Of a stretch of DNA of 32,665 bases, positions 1 through 8,994 are shown in pieces (position 1 is the stretch's first letter; every line of letters begins with the position of its first letter). The stretch comes from Actinomycetota bacterium. Its GTDB lineage: Bacteria; Actinomycetota; Thermoleophilia; Solirubrobacterales; Thermoleophilaceae. The position numbers were made by a program, and so were the translations under genes. A model generated the notes under the pieces. The model made no database searches. It was not told where the DNA came from and saw nothing but the letters and a program-made list of their open reading frames with translations. Where the stretch lies: positions 1-32,665 of the forward strand of contig VAXR01000070.1 in the NCBI GenBank assembly GCA_005885165.1, given 5' to 3'.

Positions 1-552
1 ATCACCTGGGGCTGCATCACGAGCTTCGTGAGCACGTCGGGCACCGGCTCCTTCCACGGGGCCGTGCCGGCGAACGGCATGTCCGCGCAGCGGCAGAGCA
101 ACGACTCGGTCCAGATCGCAAACCCGACGCCGAAGGCGACGAACGTCTCGGGCACGAGCCCGACCATCTGCCCCGGAGGGGGAGGAGGAGGCGGATCGGC
201 GTTCGCGGGGGTGAAGATCCCGAAGCAGACGGCGAAGGTGAAGAAGGGCAAGGCTCCGGTCTCGGTCTCCTGTCCGGCCAAGGCGAAGACGAGCTGCGTA
301 GGCAAGCTCGTCCTGAGGACCGCCAAGGCCGTCACGACCTCGAGCGGGAAGAAGAAGTTGGTGACGCTCGGCAAGGCGAGCTTCTCCATCGCCGCGGGCA
401 AGACGAAGGTCTTGAAGTTGAAGCTCTCGAAGGGCGGCAAGAACCTGCTGTCGGCCCACAAGACCGTCAAGTCCATCGCCACCGCGACCGCTCACGACGC
501 GACCGGCAAGATCAAGACGACCTCCGGAAAGGTGAAGGTCAAGCGCGGCTAG
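1..552 (+). CDS. C-terminal part of an exported Ig-like, lysine-rich protein (5' end outside window)
   Basis: The reading frame is open from base 1, so this is the 3' end of a longer gene; the ATG-like codons inside are probably not the start. After about 55 residues of Ser/Thr/Asn-rich sequence there is a seven-glycine linker. A beta-rich domain of about 110 residues follows, with two cysteines (CPAKAKTSC) and many Lys and Gly residues, ending in KVKVKRG. Domains of this style, a hydrophobic/basic beta-sandwich after a Gly linker, are common at the ends of secreted proteins in Solirubrobacterales-type genomes; that is family knowledge, not a match I could run. The upstream function is not visible. 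It is convergent with the next gene, with 9 bases between their stops. Confidence 0.7.
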   Translation: MTWGCITSFVSTSGTGSFHGAVPANGMSAQRQSNDSVQIANPTPKATNVSGTSPTICPGGGGGGGSAFAGVKIPKQTAKVKKGKAPVSVSCPAKAKTSCVGKLVLRTAKAVTTSSGKKKLVTLGKASFSIAAGKTKVLKLKLSKGGKNLLSAHKTVKSIATATAHDATGKIKTTSGKVKVKRG

Positions 553-561
553 CCGCGCGCG

Positions 562-804
562 CTACTTGTGGACGGTGCCGGGCGCGTTGATGCCCGGCTG
601 CTCGGACTTCTCGGTCTTCGACGTGACAATCGCCGAGCCGATCGCGCCGGCGACCAGCGCGATCGAGATCGCGAGCACCACCCGCTGGCCCCCGTGACCG
701 CCCGGGAAGCGCGCGCTGCTCAGCCCAAGCGCCGCCAGGATGACCGCCCAGACCGCGAGCAGGCCGCCCAGCACGTAGAAGATCCGCAAGGCAAGGACCG
801 TCAC
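562..804 (-). CDS. Small two-helix membrane protein
   Basis: An 80-residue protein with a GTG start. Two hydrophobic segments are clear, at about residues 4-28 (IFYVLGGLLAVWAVILAALG) and 40-60 (VVLAISIALVAGAIGSAIV), joined by a short Gly/His/Arg loop, with a polar tail of about 20 residues. A TAGCTT box lies 7 bases before the GTG, which fits leaderless transcription and supports this start. It lies 27 bases downstream of the other small membrane gene on the same strand. I do not recognise a function. Confidence 0.65.
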   Translation of the reverse strand: MTVLALRIFYVLGGLLAVWAVILAALGLSSARFPGGHGGQRVVLAISIALVAGAIGSAIVTSKTEKSEQPGINAPGTVHK

Positions 805-811
805 CGCGCGA

Positions 812-817
812 AAGCTA
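812..817 (-). promoter_or_regulatory. -10 box of a leaderless promoter for the 562-804 gene
   Basis: TAGCTT on the minus strand, with 7 bases between it and the GTG at 804. This spacing puts the transcription start on or next to the start codon. No clear -35 box is visible. Confidence 0.45.
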
Positions 818-831
818 CCGCAGGGTGAGGG

Positions 832-1095
832 TCAGCTGTGCGCGGGCTCGAGGCGCCGGCCGCGAGCTCGGACGCGGCTAGGCGAGCGCGGCGGCGGCTC
901 CGCGTGCGGGCCTCGGCGCGGCGGCCGCGGACGGCGGGGGCGGGGATGGTCGTGCGGTCGCCCCCCTCCCCGGTCGACCCACTCCTCCTCGGTCTGGTCG
1001 CTGTTCTTGATCGCCCACCAGACCAGGATGAGCAGCATGGCGATCGGGATCTTGAGGACGAACATCATCCAGATGAACATCGCCACGCCGCGCAT
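832..1095 (-). CDS. Small single-helix membrane protein with a basic proline/arginine-rich tail
   Basis: An 87-residue protein. The N-terminus has one strong membrane segment (FIWMMFVLKIPIAMLLILVW, about residues 7-26), followed by an acidic patch (SDQTEEEWVDRGGG) and then a His/Pro/Arg-rich cytoplasmic tail. Methionine 6 (codon at 1080) is an equally plausible start. The opposite strand is also open here, but the helix followed by a charged turn is typical of a real small protein. Function is unknown. It is divergent from the MpaB-family oxygenase gene. Confidence 0.6.
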   Translation of the reverse strand: MRGVAMFIWMMFVLKIPIAMLLILVWWAIKNSDQTEEEWVDRGGGRPHDHPRPRRPRPPRRGPHAEPPPRSPSRVRARGRRLEPAHS

Positions 1096-1133
1096 GCTAG
1101 GTCATCCCGGCCGCTAATGCCAGGCATGGGGTC

Positions 1134-1139
1134 TACGAT
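1134..1139 (+). promoter_or_regulatory. -10 box of a leaderless promoter for the MpaB-family oxygenase
   Basis: TACGAT with exactly 7 bases before the ATG at 1147. It favours 1147 over the in-frame ATG at 1117. Confidence 0.5.
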
Positions 1140-1146
1140 CCCGGCT

Positions 1147-1980
1147 ATGGCCGATGCCGGCCTATTCGGTCCCGAAACGATGACCTGGCGCGTGAACCGC
1201 GAGGGCGTGCTGCTCTTGGGCGGAGGGCGGGCGCTGATCCTCCAGGTCGCCCATCCGCTCGTCGCTGCCGGCGTGGCCGAGCACTCGAACTACCGGGAGG
1301 ATCCCTGGGGCCGGCTCTACCGGACGCTCGACCTCACGACGAAGATCGTGTTCGGCAGCACGCACACGGCGAGGGAGGCGTCGGAGCGCATCTGGCGCGT
1401 CCACGGGCGGGTGCACGGCGAGACGGCGGAGCCGGGTGGCCGCTACCCGGCGGGCACGCCGTACGACGCCCGCTCGCCGGAGCTCCTGATGTGGGTCCAC
1501 GCCACGCTCGTCGACACCTCGCTGCTCATATACACGCGCTATGTCGGATCGCTGACGATCGCCGAGCGGAACCGCTACTACGACGAGCAGAAGCTGCTCG
1601 GTGAGCAGTTCGGGGTCCCGCGCGACGAGCAGCCGAGGACGTTCGCGGACTTCAACGCCTACGTCCAGGAGATGCTCGAGAGCGACCGCATCGCCGTGAC
1701 CGACGCCCTGCGCGACGTTGTCGACGCCACGCTCCGGCCCGAGCTGCCGATCGTCGCGCGCCCGCTCGTCAGCGCGATGAACCTCGTCACCGTTGGGCTG
1801 CTCCCAGACCGGCTTCGCCGGGATCTCGGCGTGCCGTGGGGCACCGGCCGCAGCCGCCTTTTCGAGGCCTCCCGCCTGATGATGAGCGGGATCCTCCCGG
1901 TCCTTCCGCGCGTGATGCGCGATTTCCCGCCTGCCCGCAGCGCCGACCGGCGGGTGCGGCGGCTCGCCGCGGCGGCCTAG
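1147..1980 (+). CDS. Oxygenase MpaB family protein (DUF2236)
   Basis: A 277-residue protein of the DUF2236 family, which includes fungal MpaB and the catalytic domain of rubber oxygenase Lcp; characterised members are heme enzymes that cleave C=C bonds of isoprenoid-like chains. Visible hallmarks are QVAHPLVAAGVAEHS near residue 35, DPWGRLYRTLD, the paired histidines of WRVHGRVHGE, and MWVHATLVDTS near residue 120. These conserved histidines are candidate heme ligands. Length is normal for the bacterial family. I chose the ATG at 1147 because of the -10 box at 1134-1139 and the fit of MADAGLFGPETMTWRVNRE to family N-termini. It sits 82 bases upstream of the mce operon, which suggests hydrophobic substrate metabolism. 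The actual substrate cannot be inferred. Confidence 0.85.
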   Translation: MADAGLFGPETMTWRVNREGVLLLGGGRALILQVAHPLVAAGVAEHSNYREDPWGRLYRTLDLTTKIVFGSTHTAREASERIWRVHGRVHGETAEPGGRYPAGTPYDARSPELLMWVHATLVDTSLLIYTRYVGSLTIAERNRYYDEQKLLGEQFGVPRDEQPRTFADFNAYVQEMLESDRIAVTDALRDVVDATLRPELPIVARPLVSAMNLVTVGLLPDRLRRDLGVPWGTGRSRLFEASRLMMSGILPVLPRVMRDFPPARSADRRVRRLAAAA

Positions 1981-2019
1981 TCCCGCCGCTCCCACCTGGC
2001 GCGCGGCGCGACGCGCTCC

Positions 2020-2027
2020 TATAGCTT
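2020..2027 (+). promoter_or_regulatory. Probable -10 region of the mce operon
   Basis: TATAGCTT lies in the 82-base gap before the first mce gene and is one of the few AT-rich stretches there. The start would be near 2033, giving a leader of about 30 bases with a strong ribosome binding site (GGGAGGAG, 2051-2058). No -35 consensus is visible. Confidence 0.4.
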
Positions 2028-2062
2028 CGGGCGGGCACTGAGCGGTTCACGGGAGGAGTCGC

Positions 2063-3367
2063 TTGCCGGTCGGTAGGGCGCCCCAGATCGCGCGGCGCCT
2101 GCTCACCGCTGGGGCGATCGCCCTGGCGATCTTGGTCGTCGCGCTGCTCATCTTCGGATCGGGCCCGTCCTACAGCGTCCACGCGACGCTCGACAACGCG
2201 AGCCAGCTGATCGCGGGGGACCAGGTGAAGGTGGGCGGCGTGCCGGTCGGATCGGTCGACGACATCACGCTCGATTCCCACGGACGCGCGCGGCTCACCC
2301 TCTCGATCGACGACTCGTCGCTCGTGCCGCTTCACCGCCCGAGCCAGGTCGAGGTGCGCTCCGTGGGGCTCGCGAGCATCGCGGGCCGCTACGTAACGCT
2401 CACGCCGGGGCCGAGGAACGGCCCGAAGATCAGGAACGGCGGGGAGATCGGCGCCGACAACGCCCAATCCGAGGTCGACCTCGACGAGGTGCTGAACTCG
2501 CTCGACCCGGGGACGCTCGGCGACCTGCGGGCCGCGATCCGGGGCCTCAGCAGGACCAGCGGCGGCCAGGCCCCGCAGGAGTTCAACGCGGCGCTGCACG
2601 ACCTCAACCCCGCGCTCTCGCAGACTGCGGCGACGGCTGCCGAGATCGTCCGGGACCAGCCGCGATTCGAGCGCTTCCAGCGGCTCGTCCCCGCGACCGG
2701 CCAGACGCTGTCCGCGATCGCCTCGCAGACCGCGGCGCTCGACGACTCGCTGCGCAGGTTCCCCTCCACCTTGCGCGAGGCCAACACGACGCTCGTGAAC
2801 CTCCGGAGCACGATCGCCGACGTCCGCCCGGCCGTTCGCGAGGCGCGTCCGGTCGCCCCGCTCCTGAACGAGTTCCTCACGCGCCTGCAGCCGGTTGCCG
2901 AGCAGGGGGTCGAGGTGGTGCCGGCCCTGCGGGCCCTGATCGACAGCCCGGGCCCGCTCGACCTGCTCGGCGTGCTGCGCACGCTGCCGTCGCTCGAGAG
3001 CGTGGCCGTGCCGGCGTTCGCGTCGGGCGTGAAGACGACAAAGCTCGGACTGCCGATCCTCGACGAGCTGCGCCCCTACACGCCCGACTTCTTCGGTGGC
3101 CAGATCAACGGCTTCGGCGGCACGACGAGCACGTACTACGACGCCAACGGCCGCTACGCCCGGATCTCGTTCGAGGGAAGCGGCTACACGCTCAACAACC
3201 AAGGCACGCTCGTGCCCCTGCCACCCTCGCAGCCGGGCCTCACCGGCTACCGCAAGGGGCTCCTGCGCCGCTGCCCGGGTGCTGCGACGCAGACCGCGCC
3301 CGACAAGTCGAACCCCTGGCTGCCGCGGCCGAACTTCCCGTGCCGGCTGGCGGACTCGCCGCGATGA
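2063..3367 (+). CDS. Mce/MlaD family protein, first of six (MceA position)
   Basis: A 434-residue protein with a TTG start, supported by GGGAGGAG ending 4 bases upstream. It has an N-terminal membrane anchor (about residues 11-31) and one MlaD domain (about 36-113) with the family signature QVKVGGVPVGSV. A long helical region follows, typical of actinobacterial Mce proteins that form a tube outside the membrane. The tail is Pro-rich with two cysteines. Mce proteins carry lipids or sterols between the envelope and an ABC-type permease (YrbE/MlaE) with an MceG/MlaF ATPase. The next gene overlaps it by ATGA, so the six genes are translationally linked. The substrate is unknown. Confidence 0.9.
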   Translation: MPVGRAPQIARRLLTAGAIALAILVVALLIFGSGPSYSVHATLDNASQLIAGDQVKVGGVPVGSVDDITLDSHGRARLTLSIDDSSLVPLHRPSQVEVRSVGLASIAGRYVTLTPGPRNGPKIRNGGEIGADNAQSEVDLDEVLNSLDPGTLGDLRAAIRGLSRTSGGQAPQEFNAALHDLNPALSQTAATAAEIVRDQPRFERFQRLVPATGQTLSAIASQTAALDDSLRRFPSTLREANTTLVNLRSTIADVRPAVREARPVAPLLNEFLTRLQPVAEQGVEVVPALRALIDSPGPLDLLGVLRTLPSLESVAVPAFASGVKTTKLGLPILDELRPYTPDFFGGQINGFGGTTSTYYDANGRYARISFEGSGYTLNNQGTLVPLPPSQPGLTGYRKGLLRRCPGAATQTAPDKSNPWLPRPNFPCRLADSPR

Positions 3368-4794
3368 AGCGCCTCCTCGCGATCGCGGTTGCCGGGCTCG
3401 CCGCCTTGGTGGCCGTTTTGCTGACTATCGGGGCCGGCGGCGGCTCGGGCGACTACCGCGTCGACGCGATCTTCGACAGCGCGGACTTCCTGATCTCGGG
3501 CCAGGACGTGAAGGTGGCCGGAGCGCGCGTCGGCCAGGTGACCAAGGTCGCGCTCACGAACGATCGCAAGGCGCGCATCGAGATGCAGATCGTGCCCGGC
3601 TTCGCCCCCTTCCGGGCCAACGCCAGCTGCTCGATCCGCCCGGCGAGCCTGATCGGCGAGAAGTTCGTGCAGTGCGATCCGGGGACGCCCGATGCGGCCC
3701 CGCTCACGGCGCCGCACGGGCGCGCGCCGACCGTCCCGATCTCGCACAACCACTCCCCGGTGGACCTGGACCTCGTGTTCACGGCGCTGAGGCAGCCGAT
3801 TCGCGAGCGGCTCTCGATCATCATCAGCGAGCTGGGTGCCGGTCTGGCGGGTCACCCGGCCGAGCTGAGCGCCGCGATCCGCCGGGCGAACCCCGCGCTC
3901 GAGCAGGCGAACCGCACGCTGGCGATCCTCGACTCGGAGCGATCCACGCTCGGGCGGCTGATCGACTCGTCCGACACCGTCCTCCGCGAGCTCGCGGCCA
4001 GGAGCGGCGACGTGGGCGGGTTCATCGCGCATGCGAGCCACGTGAGCGACACCGTGGCCTCGCGCACGGGCGACCTCGCGCTGGCGATCCACCGCCTCCC
4101 GCCTCTCCTCGCGCAGCTCGAGCCGGCCTCGGAGGAGCTCGGGGGCTTCGCCACCGACGCTCGGCCGGTCGTGCGCGCGCTGGGCGCCGCGGCGCCGCAG
4201 CTTCGCGACGTCCTGGGCGACCTTCCCCCGCTCGAGGCAGCGGCGCGTCCCACCCTCGTCAAGCTCTCGGCGCTTTCCGCGGCCGGACTGCACGCGGTGC
4301 GCGAGACCCAGCCACTGGCCGACCTGCTCGATCCCGTCTCGCGCAAGCTGCCGCCCGCCGTCGCGCTCGTAAAGGGCCTGGTCGACTCGCTGATCGCACG
4401 CGGGGTCCCGGAGGGGATCGGGCGCTTCGTGTGGCTCTCGGTGGCGGCGACGGGGCGCTTCGACCAGATCTCGCACGTGCTCCCGTCATACCAGCTAGGG
4501 GGTACGTGCAACACGTACGCGACGACCCCGACGGCGGGCTGCTCGGCCCACTTCAGCGGCGTGGGGAAGGGCGCGCCGAACAACGGCGGAAGCACGGCGG
4601 CGGGGGCGCCGGCCGGCGGGGGAACCGCCGGTTCCGCGAGTGGCGCCCGCGACAACCGCACCCCGGCCGAGCGCCGGAGGGATCGCCGGCTCGCGCAGCA
4701 GGCCGCCCAATCTGCTGCGCACAGCATCCCGGGAACGCACGCGCCGCCGGTGCCCAACCCGGGCAACCTCCTCAACTGGCTGCTGCCGCCATGA
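3364..4794 (+). CDS. Mce/MlaD family protein, second of six
   Basis: A 476-residue protein starting at the ATG that overlaps the previous stop (ATGA). It has a membrane anchor at residues 4-23, then an MlaD domain (about 31-105) with DVKVAGARVGQV, then a long alpha-helical region with repeated Leu/Ala heptads. Near the C-terminus two cysteines (GGTCNTYATTPTAGC) could form a disulfide. Beyond them is a low-complexity Gly/Ala/Asn stretch, a strongly basic patch (ERRRDRRLAQQ) and a Pro-rich end (NLLNWLLPP). The low-complexity tail is absent from the other five copies. Its role is as for the other Mce subunits: one component of an envelope lipid-transfer assembly. Confidence 0.9.
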   Translation: MKRLLAIAVAGLAALVAVLLTIGAGGGSGDYRVDAIFDSADFLISGQDVKVAGARVGQVTKVALTNDRKARIEMQIVPGFAPFRANASCSIRPASLIGEKFVQCDPGTPDAAPLTAPHGRAPTVPISHNHSPVDLDLVFTALRQPIRERLSIIISELGAGLAGHPAELSAAIRRANPALEQANRTLAILDSERSTLGRLIDSSDTVLRELAARSGDVGGFIAHASHVSDTVASRTGDLALAIHRLPPLLAQLEPASEELGGFATDARPVVRALGAAAPQLRDVLGDLPPLEAAARPTLVKLSALSAAGLHAVRETQPLADLLDPVSRKLPPAVALVKGLVDSLIARGVPEGIGRFVWLSVAATGRFDQISHVLPSYQLGGTCNTYATTPTAGCSAHFSGVGKGAPNNGGSTAAGAPAGGGTAGSASGARDNRTPAERRRDRRLAQQAAQSAAHSIPGTHAPPVPNPGNLLNWLLPP

Positions 4795-6173
4795 GCCGAC
4801 GTTCGCAGCCAAGCATCGCGGGTTCGCCGATCCTGATCGGCGCCGTGACCGTGCTGGTCACGGTCGTCGCGGTGCTCCTCTCCTACAACGCGAACTCGGG
4901 CCTGCCGTTCGTCCCGACCTACCACATCAAGGCCGAGGTGCCGGACGCCGCGGGCCTCATCGAGGGCAACGAGGTTCGCATCGGCGGCAAGCGCGTAGGG
5001 ACGATCGACGGCATCACCGGCAAGGTCGGCCCGCACGCGCCGTACGCCGTGCTCGCGCTGAAGCTCGACAAGACCGTCCAGCCGTTGCGCGACGACTCCC
5101 AGCTCACGGTCCGCCCGCGATCGCCGCTCGGGCTCAAGTACCTCGAGCTCGTTCCCGGCCGGCACGGCCGCCCGCTGAACGAGGGCGGGAAGCTCTCTCT
5201 CGTCCACGCGCGGCGGAGCGTGGAGCTCGACGAGGTGATCAACACCTTCGACGCCCAGACCCGCGCCGCGATTCAGCGCACGACGTTCGAGTTCGGAACC
5301 GGCCTGGCCGGTAGGGGGATCGACTTCAACCGCTCGCTCGCGTCGGCGCCCGTGCTGCTCCTCCATCTCGAGCACGTCGCCGCGACGCTCGCGGACCCGC
5401 GCACCGGCTTGCGGCAGACGCTCCGTGCGGTGGCTGCCGTGGCCGGTCAGCTCGCACAGGTGAGCCCGCAGCTCGGCTCGCTCTTCACGGCGGCGGACCG
5501 CACGTTCGCGGCGCTCGACTCGGTGCGGCCGGCCATCGCCGCTACGCTGGACGAGCTTCCGGGCACCGAGCTCACCGCGATCACCGCGCTGGCTGCCGCG
5601 CGACCGGTGCTCCACGATGCGCGCGGCCTGGTGCACGACCTGCGCCCTGGGATCGGCGTCCTGCCGCTCGCCGCGGGCCGCCTGCACCTGGCGCTCCAGC
5701 GCGGGATCCCGGTGCTCGGCCACGCAGGTCCGCTGTACGACCGGGTGCGCTCGGCGCTCGACGCCCTCGAGGCGCTCGCGGCGGATCCGCTGGTCAGGAG
5801 CGCGGTGAGGCGGCTCAACGTGGCGCTCGAGTCGGCGATACCGACGGTGCGCTTCGTCGCTCCGGCGCAGATCCGCTGCAACTACCTCGGGGTGTACCTG
5901 CGCAACGAGGCGTCCACGATCGCCGAAGGCGACGACGCCGGAACCTGGCTCCGGACGCTGACGATCTCCCAGACCAACCAGTTCCACGCGCGGTCGTCGC
6001 CGTCGCCCGACCTGCATACGAACCCCTACCCGTACACCGCGGCGCCCGGCCAGCACGGACTGTGCGAGGCCGGCAACGAGCCGTACCTGCCGGGGCAGCG
6101 GTTCGGCCACGTCCCCGGAGTGACCGCCCACTACACAGAGGACACGTCGCCTCCGCCGGGGGTGGGCCGGTGA
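4791..6173 (+). CDS. Mce/MlaD family protein, third of six
   Basis: A 460-residue protein overlapping the previous gene by ATGA. The anchor is at residues 12-33 (ILIGAVTVLVTVVAVLLSYN) and the MlaD domain at about 43-120 with EVRIGGKRVGTI. The helical middle part is followed by a C-terminal domain with conserved features seen in many actinobacterial Mce proteins: IRCNYLGVYLRNEAS, then HTNPYPYTAAPGQ and LCEAGNEPYLPGQ. The two cysteines probably pair outside the cell. No lipobox is present, so it is membrane-anchored by its helix and not a lipoprotein. Confidence 0.9.
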   Translation: MSRRSQPSIAGSPILIGAVTVLVTVVAVLLSYNANSGLPFVPTYHIKAEVPDAAGLIEGNEVRIGGKRVGTIDGITGKVGPHAPYAVLALKLDKTVQPLRDDSQLTVRPRSPLGLKYLELVPGRHGRPLNEGGKLSLVHARRSVELDEVINTFDAQTRAAIQRTTFEFGTGLAGRGIDFNRSLASAPVLLLHLEHVAATLADPRTGLRQTLRAVAAVAGQLAQVSPQLGSLFTAADRTFAALDSVRPAIAATLDELPGTELTAITALAAARPVLHDARGLVHDLRPGIGVLPLAAGRLHLALQRGIPVLGHAGPLYDRVRSALDALEALAADPLVRSAVRRLNVALESAIPTVRFVAPAQIRCNYLGVYLRNEASTIAEGDDAGTWLRTLTISQTNQFHARSSPSPDLHTNPYPYTAAPGQHGLCEAGNEPYLPGQRFGHVPGVTAHYTEDTSPPPGVGR

Positions 6174-7573
6174 GCTGGTGGGATCGCATCCGAGGCCGGC
6201 GGACGCCGATCACCGCGTTCCGGGCGGGGCTCATCACCATCGCCCTCACGACGATCGCGGTCTACTTCGCGTTCGGCGGCGCGCTGCCGTGGCAGAGCAG
6301 CTTCCAGCTCCGCGCGGTGGTGACCTCGGCCAACCAGCTGCACTCCCGCACGCCCGTGCGGATCGCCGGGATCGACGTCGGCCACGTGGAGTCGATCAAG
6401 CGCGGGCCCGGCCGCTTCGCCACCGTGACGATGGCGCTGCAGGACCGCGCGCTCCCGATCCACGCCGACGCCACGCTGAAGGTCCGCCCGCGCATCTTCC
6501 TGGAGGGCAACTTCTTCATCGACCTCCAGCAGGGGACGCCCGCGGCGCGGACGGTCGGCTCGGGCTACGAGATCCCGCTCTCGCAGACGGCGGTCCCGGT
6601 CCAGCTCGACCAGGTCCTCGACGTGCTGCGCCGCGGCACCCGCGACAACCTGGTCTCGCTCGTCCACGAGGTCGCCGCCGCCCTCGACCACGGCGGGGGC
6701 GACGCGATCCGCGAGTCACTCCAGTACTGGGAGCCGACCTTCCGCAACGGCGCGATCGCGGCTGAGGCGTTTCGCGGTGAGCACGCGCACGATCTCTCGG
6801 GGTCGATTGCCGGCCTCGAGCGGATCGCGGGCGCGCTGGCACGCCACCGCACGCAGCTGGCCTCGCTGATCTCCGGGCTGGACGCGACGGTGGAGGCGCT
6901 GGCGTCACAGCGGTCGGCGCTCGCTCAGTCCGTCCCCGAGTTCGACACGTTGCTGCGCGAGGCCGAACCCACCTTCGTCACGCTGAACGACCTCTTCCCG
7001 ACCGCCCGGGCGTTCGTCCGCGAGGCGCGGCCGGGCATACGCGCCGCGCCCGCGACGCTCGAGGTCGCGAACCCGCTGCTTGCGCAGCTCGAGGGCCTCC
7101 TCTCGCCGTCCGAGCTCCCGCAGCTCGTGGACGTCGGCACCCCCGCGATCCGCACGCTCGCCCGCGCCCAGCCGCATCTGCGGACGATCCTGAAGCTGCT
7201 GACGCCGGTCACGGAGTGCCTGCGCCGCGACGTCGTCCCCACGCTGAAGACGCCCGTCCAGGATCCGCCGCACACCACCGGCGATCCGCCCTACCGCGAG
7301 CTGCTGCACGCCTGGATCGGCCTGGCGAGCCTGTCGCAGAACTTCACGGGCGACGGGCCCTCCGTCCGCTACCACGCCGGGTTCGGCGACCAGACCATCC
7401 TCACCGGCAACATCCCGAGCGAGGGGCAGCCGCTCGTCGGGCTCACGCAGACCAAGCTCCTCGGCTCGCGGCCGCGCTACACGGGCGTGCAGCCGCCGCT
7501 CAAGCCGAAGGCCCCCTGCTCGAAGCAGAAGCGGCCCAACCTCCACGCCGAGACCGGGCCAGCGGAGCAGTAG
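6170..7573 (+). CDS. Mce/MlaD family protein, fourth of six
   Basis: A 467-residue protein; the GTG start overlaps the previous stop as GTGA, and the true N-terminus is SWWDRIRGRRTPITAF. The anchor is at about residues 17-37 and the MlaD domain follows with PVRIAGIDVGHV. A long helical stretch leads to a C-terminal domain containing YRELLHAWIGLASLSQNFTG and the basic end PLKPKAPCSKQKRPN. An in-frame upstream extension from 6062 lies inside the third mce gene and is not used. Confidence 0.9.
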   Translation: MSWWDRIRGRRTPITAFRAGLITIALTTIAVYFAFGGALPWQSSFQLRAVVTSANQLHSRTPVRIAGIDVGHVESIKRGPGRFATVTMALQDRALPIHADATLKVRPRIFLEGNFFIDLQQGTPAARTVGSGYEIPLSQTAVPVQLDQVLDVLRRGTRDNLVSLVHEVAAALDHGGGDAIRESLQYWEPTFRNGAIAAEAFRGEHAHDLSGSIAGLERIAGALARHRTQLASLISGLDATVEALASQRSALAQSVPEFDTLLREAEPTFVTLNDLFPTARAFVREARPGIRAAPATLEVANPLLAQLEGLLSPSELPQLVDVGTPAIRTLARAQPHLRTILKLLTPVTECLRRDVVPTLKTPVQDPPHTTGDPPYRELLHAWIGLASLSQNFTGDGPSVRYHAGFGDQTILTGNIPSEGQPLVGLTQTKLLGSRPRYTGVQPPLKPKAPCSKQKRPNLHAETGPAEQ

Positions 7574-7575
7574 AC

Positions 7576-8994
7576 GTGCTGAGCCTCCGCAGAATCGCGC
7601 GGCAGTACCTCCAGCACCTCATGGCGCTCGCCGCGATGGTGGGGTTGGCCCTGGCGGTGACGGTCTACGTGACCGTCCACGAGCGCCTCCGCTTCCCGTG
7701 GCAGCACGAAACGCGCATCTACGCCGAGTTCCAGAACGCCCAGTCGGTGACGCCCGGGCAGGGGCAGACCGTGGACGTGGCGGGCGTGCAGGTCGGCGAG
7801 ATCGGCGGCGTCACGCTGAAGGACGGGCGCGCGGTCGTGGAGCTCGACATCGAGTCGCACGTGCCGGGCGGCATGTTCCGCAACGCGCACCTGCAGCTGC
7901 GCCCGAAGACCGGCCTCAACGACATGGCGATCGAGATGGACCCGGGCCGGCCCGACCCGTCGCTGCCGGACAAGGGCCGCCTGCACGACGGGGATCACCT
8001 GCCGATCGAGAACACGCGGCCGAACGTGAACTCCGACGAGGTGCTGGCCGCGCTGGACGCCGACACACGGCAGTACCTGGCGGCGTTCGTGGACGCCGGC
8101 GGCCAGGGGCTGCGCGGGCGGGGGGCCGACCTCCGCCGCGTGCTGCAGGCCAGCCAGCCGACGTTCGCGCGGTCCGCACGGATCGGGCGGGCGGTGGCCG
8201 ACCGGCGCGCGAAGGTGCGGCGGCTCGTGACCAACCTAAAGCGCCTGGCGTTCGCCGCGGCGGTCAAGGACAAGGAGCTCGGCCGTCTGGTCGACTCCTC
8301 GTCGGCGATCTTCGGGACGATCGCGAGCCGCGACGCGGACCTCCGGGCGGCGGTCAGCCGCCTTCCGGGCGCGCTGCACGCGACCAGCAGCGCGCTGGCC
8401 GCCACGCGCGGGCTTGCGCTCGACGCACGGCCCGCTCTCAGCGCGTTGATCCCCGTGGCAGACGAGCTGACGCCGGCGCTCGTTCGCTCGCGGCCGCTGC
8501 TGCGCGACGCGACGCCGGTCATCGCCAACGGGGTGCGCCCACTGGTCCGCGCCGCGATCCCGCTGCTCCGCAAGCTCGGCCCCGAGCTCGCGCGGGTCGA
8601 CACCACGACGCCGGGGCTCGTGGACGCGGGACACGCACTGAACCACGTGGTGAACGAGCTCGCCTACAACCCGCCGGGCAAGGAGGAGGGCTACCTCTTC
8701 TGGCTTCCCTGGTTCGTGCACAACTCGAACTCGGTCGTCTCGATCGAGGACGCACACGGGGCCGCGTTCCGCGGACTCGTGCTCTTCGGCTGCTCGAGCG
8801 TTCCCTCAGTCCTCGCCGCCAACCCTGCGCTCCTCCCGTTCTTCCAGCTCCCGCTGTGCCCGAAGCACCCGAGCCCGCCGCGCGCGCAGCCCGGCACGCC
8901 CGACCAGATCCGGCGCACGATCGAGCGCTGGGCGCGCGGGCTGACGGCGCACCGCAAGGGCGCTCAGGCGCGGGCGAAGGGGGTGCATCGCTAG
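7576..8994 (+). CDS. Mce/MlaD family protein, fifth of six
   Basis: A 472-residue protein. The GTG at 7576, two bases after the previous stop, is the best start, giving LSLRRIARQYLQHLMALAAM. The anchor is at about residues 14-34 and the MlaD domain has TVDVAGVQVGEI. The C-terminal part carries NPPGKEEGYLFWLPWFVHN, a block typical of one actinobacterial Mce subtype, then a two-cysteine segment and a basic helix. It has no lipobox, unlike the MceE lipoproteins of mycobacteria. A frame open from 7216 overlaps the preceding gene and is not a real extension. Confidence 0.9.
   Translation: MLSLRRIARQYLQHLMALAAMVGLALAVTVYVTVHERLRFPWQHETRIYAEFQNAQSVTPGQGQTVDVAGVQVGEIGGVTLKDGRAVVELDIESHVPGGMFRNAHLQLRPKTGLNDMAIEMDPGRPDPSLPDKGRLHDGDHLPIENTRPNVNSDEVLAALDADTRQYLAAFVDAGGQGLRGRGADLRRVLQASQPTFARSARIGRAVADRRAKVRRLVTNLKRLAFAAAVKDKELGRLVDSSSAIFGTIASRDADLRAAVSRLPGALHATSSALAATRGLALDARPALSALIPVADELTPALVRSRPLLRDATPVIANGVRPLVRAAIPLLRKLGPELARVDTTTPGLVDAGHALNHVVNELAYNPPGKEEGYLFWLPWFVHNSNSVVSIEDAHGAAFRGLVLFGCSSVPSVLAANPALLPFFQLPLCPKHPSPPRAQPGTPDQIRRTIERWARGLTAHRKGAQARAKGVHR

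Noticed and set aside
178..200. Run of glycine codons as a possible slippage repeat
   Set aside because: It reads as a normal glycine linker between domains of an exported protein, in frame on both sides.
838..1146. N-terminal extension of the MpaB-family protein
   Set aside because: The extension covers the small membrane gene on the other strand, has no family similarity, and the -10 box before 1147 argues for the shorter form.
4502..4518. Perfect hairpin GTACGTG-CAA-CACGTAC
   Set aside because: It lies inside the second mce gene and encodes part of a cysteine loop; no T-tract or promoter context, so it is probably coding coincidence.
3852..6131. 759-residue open frame on the minus strand
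   Set aside because: It lies antisense to two well-supported mce genes; stop codons are rare in such GC-rich DNA. Its composition (Arg/Ala/Gly/Pro) shows no domain.
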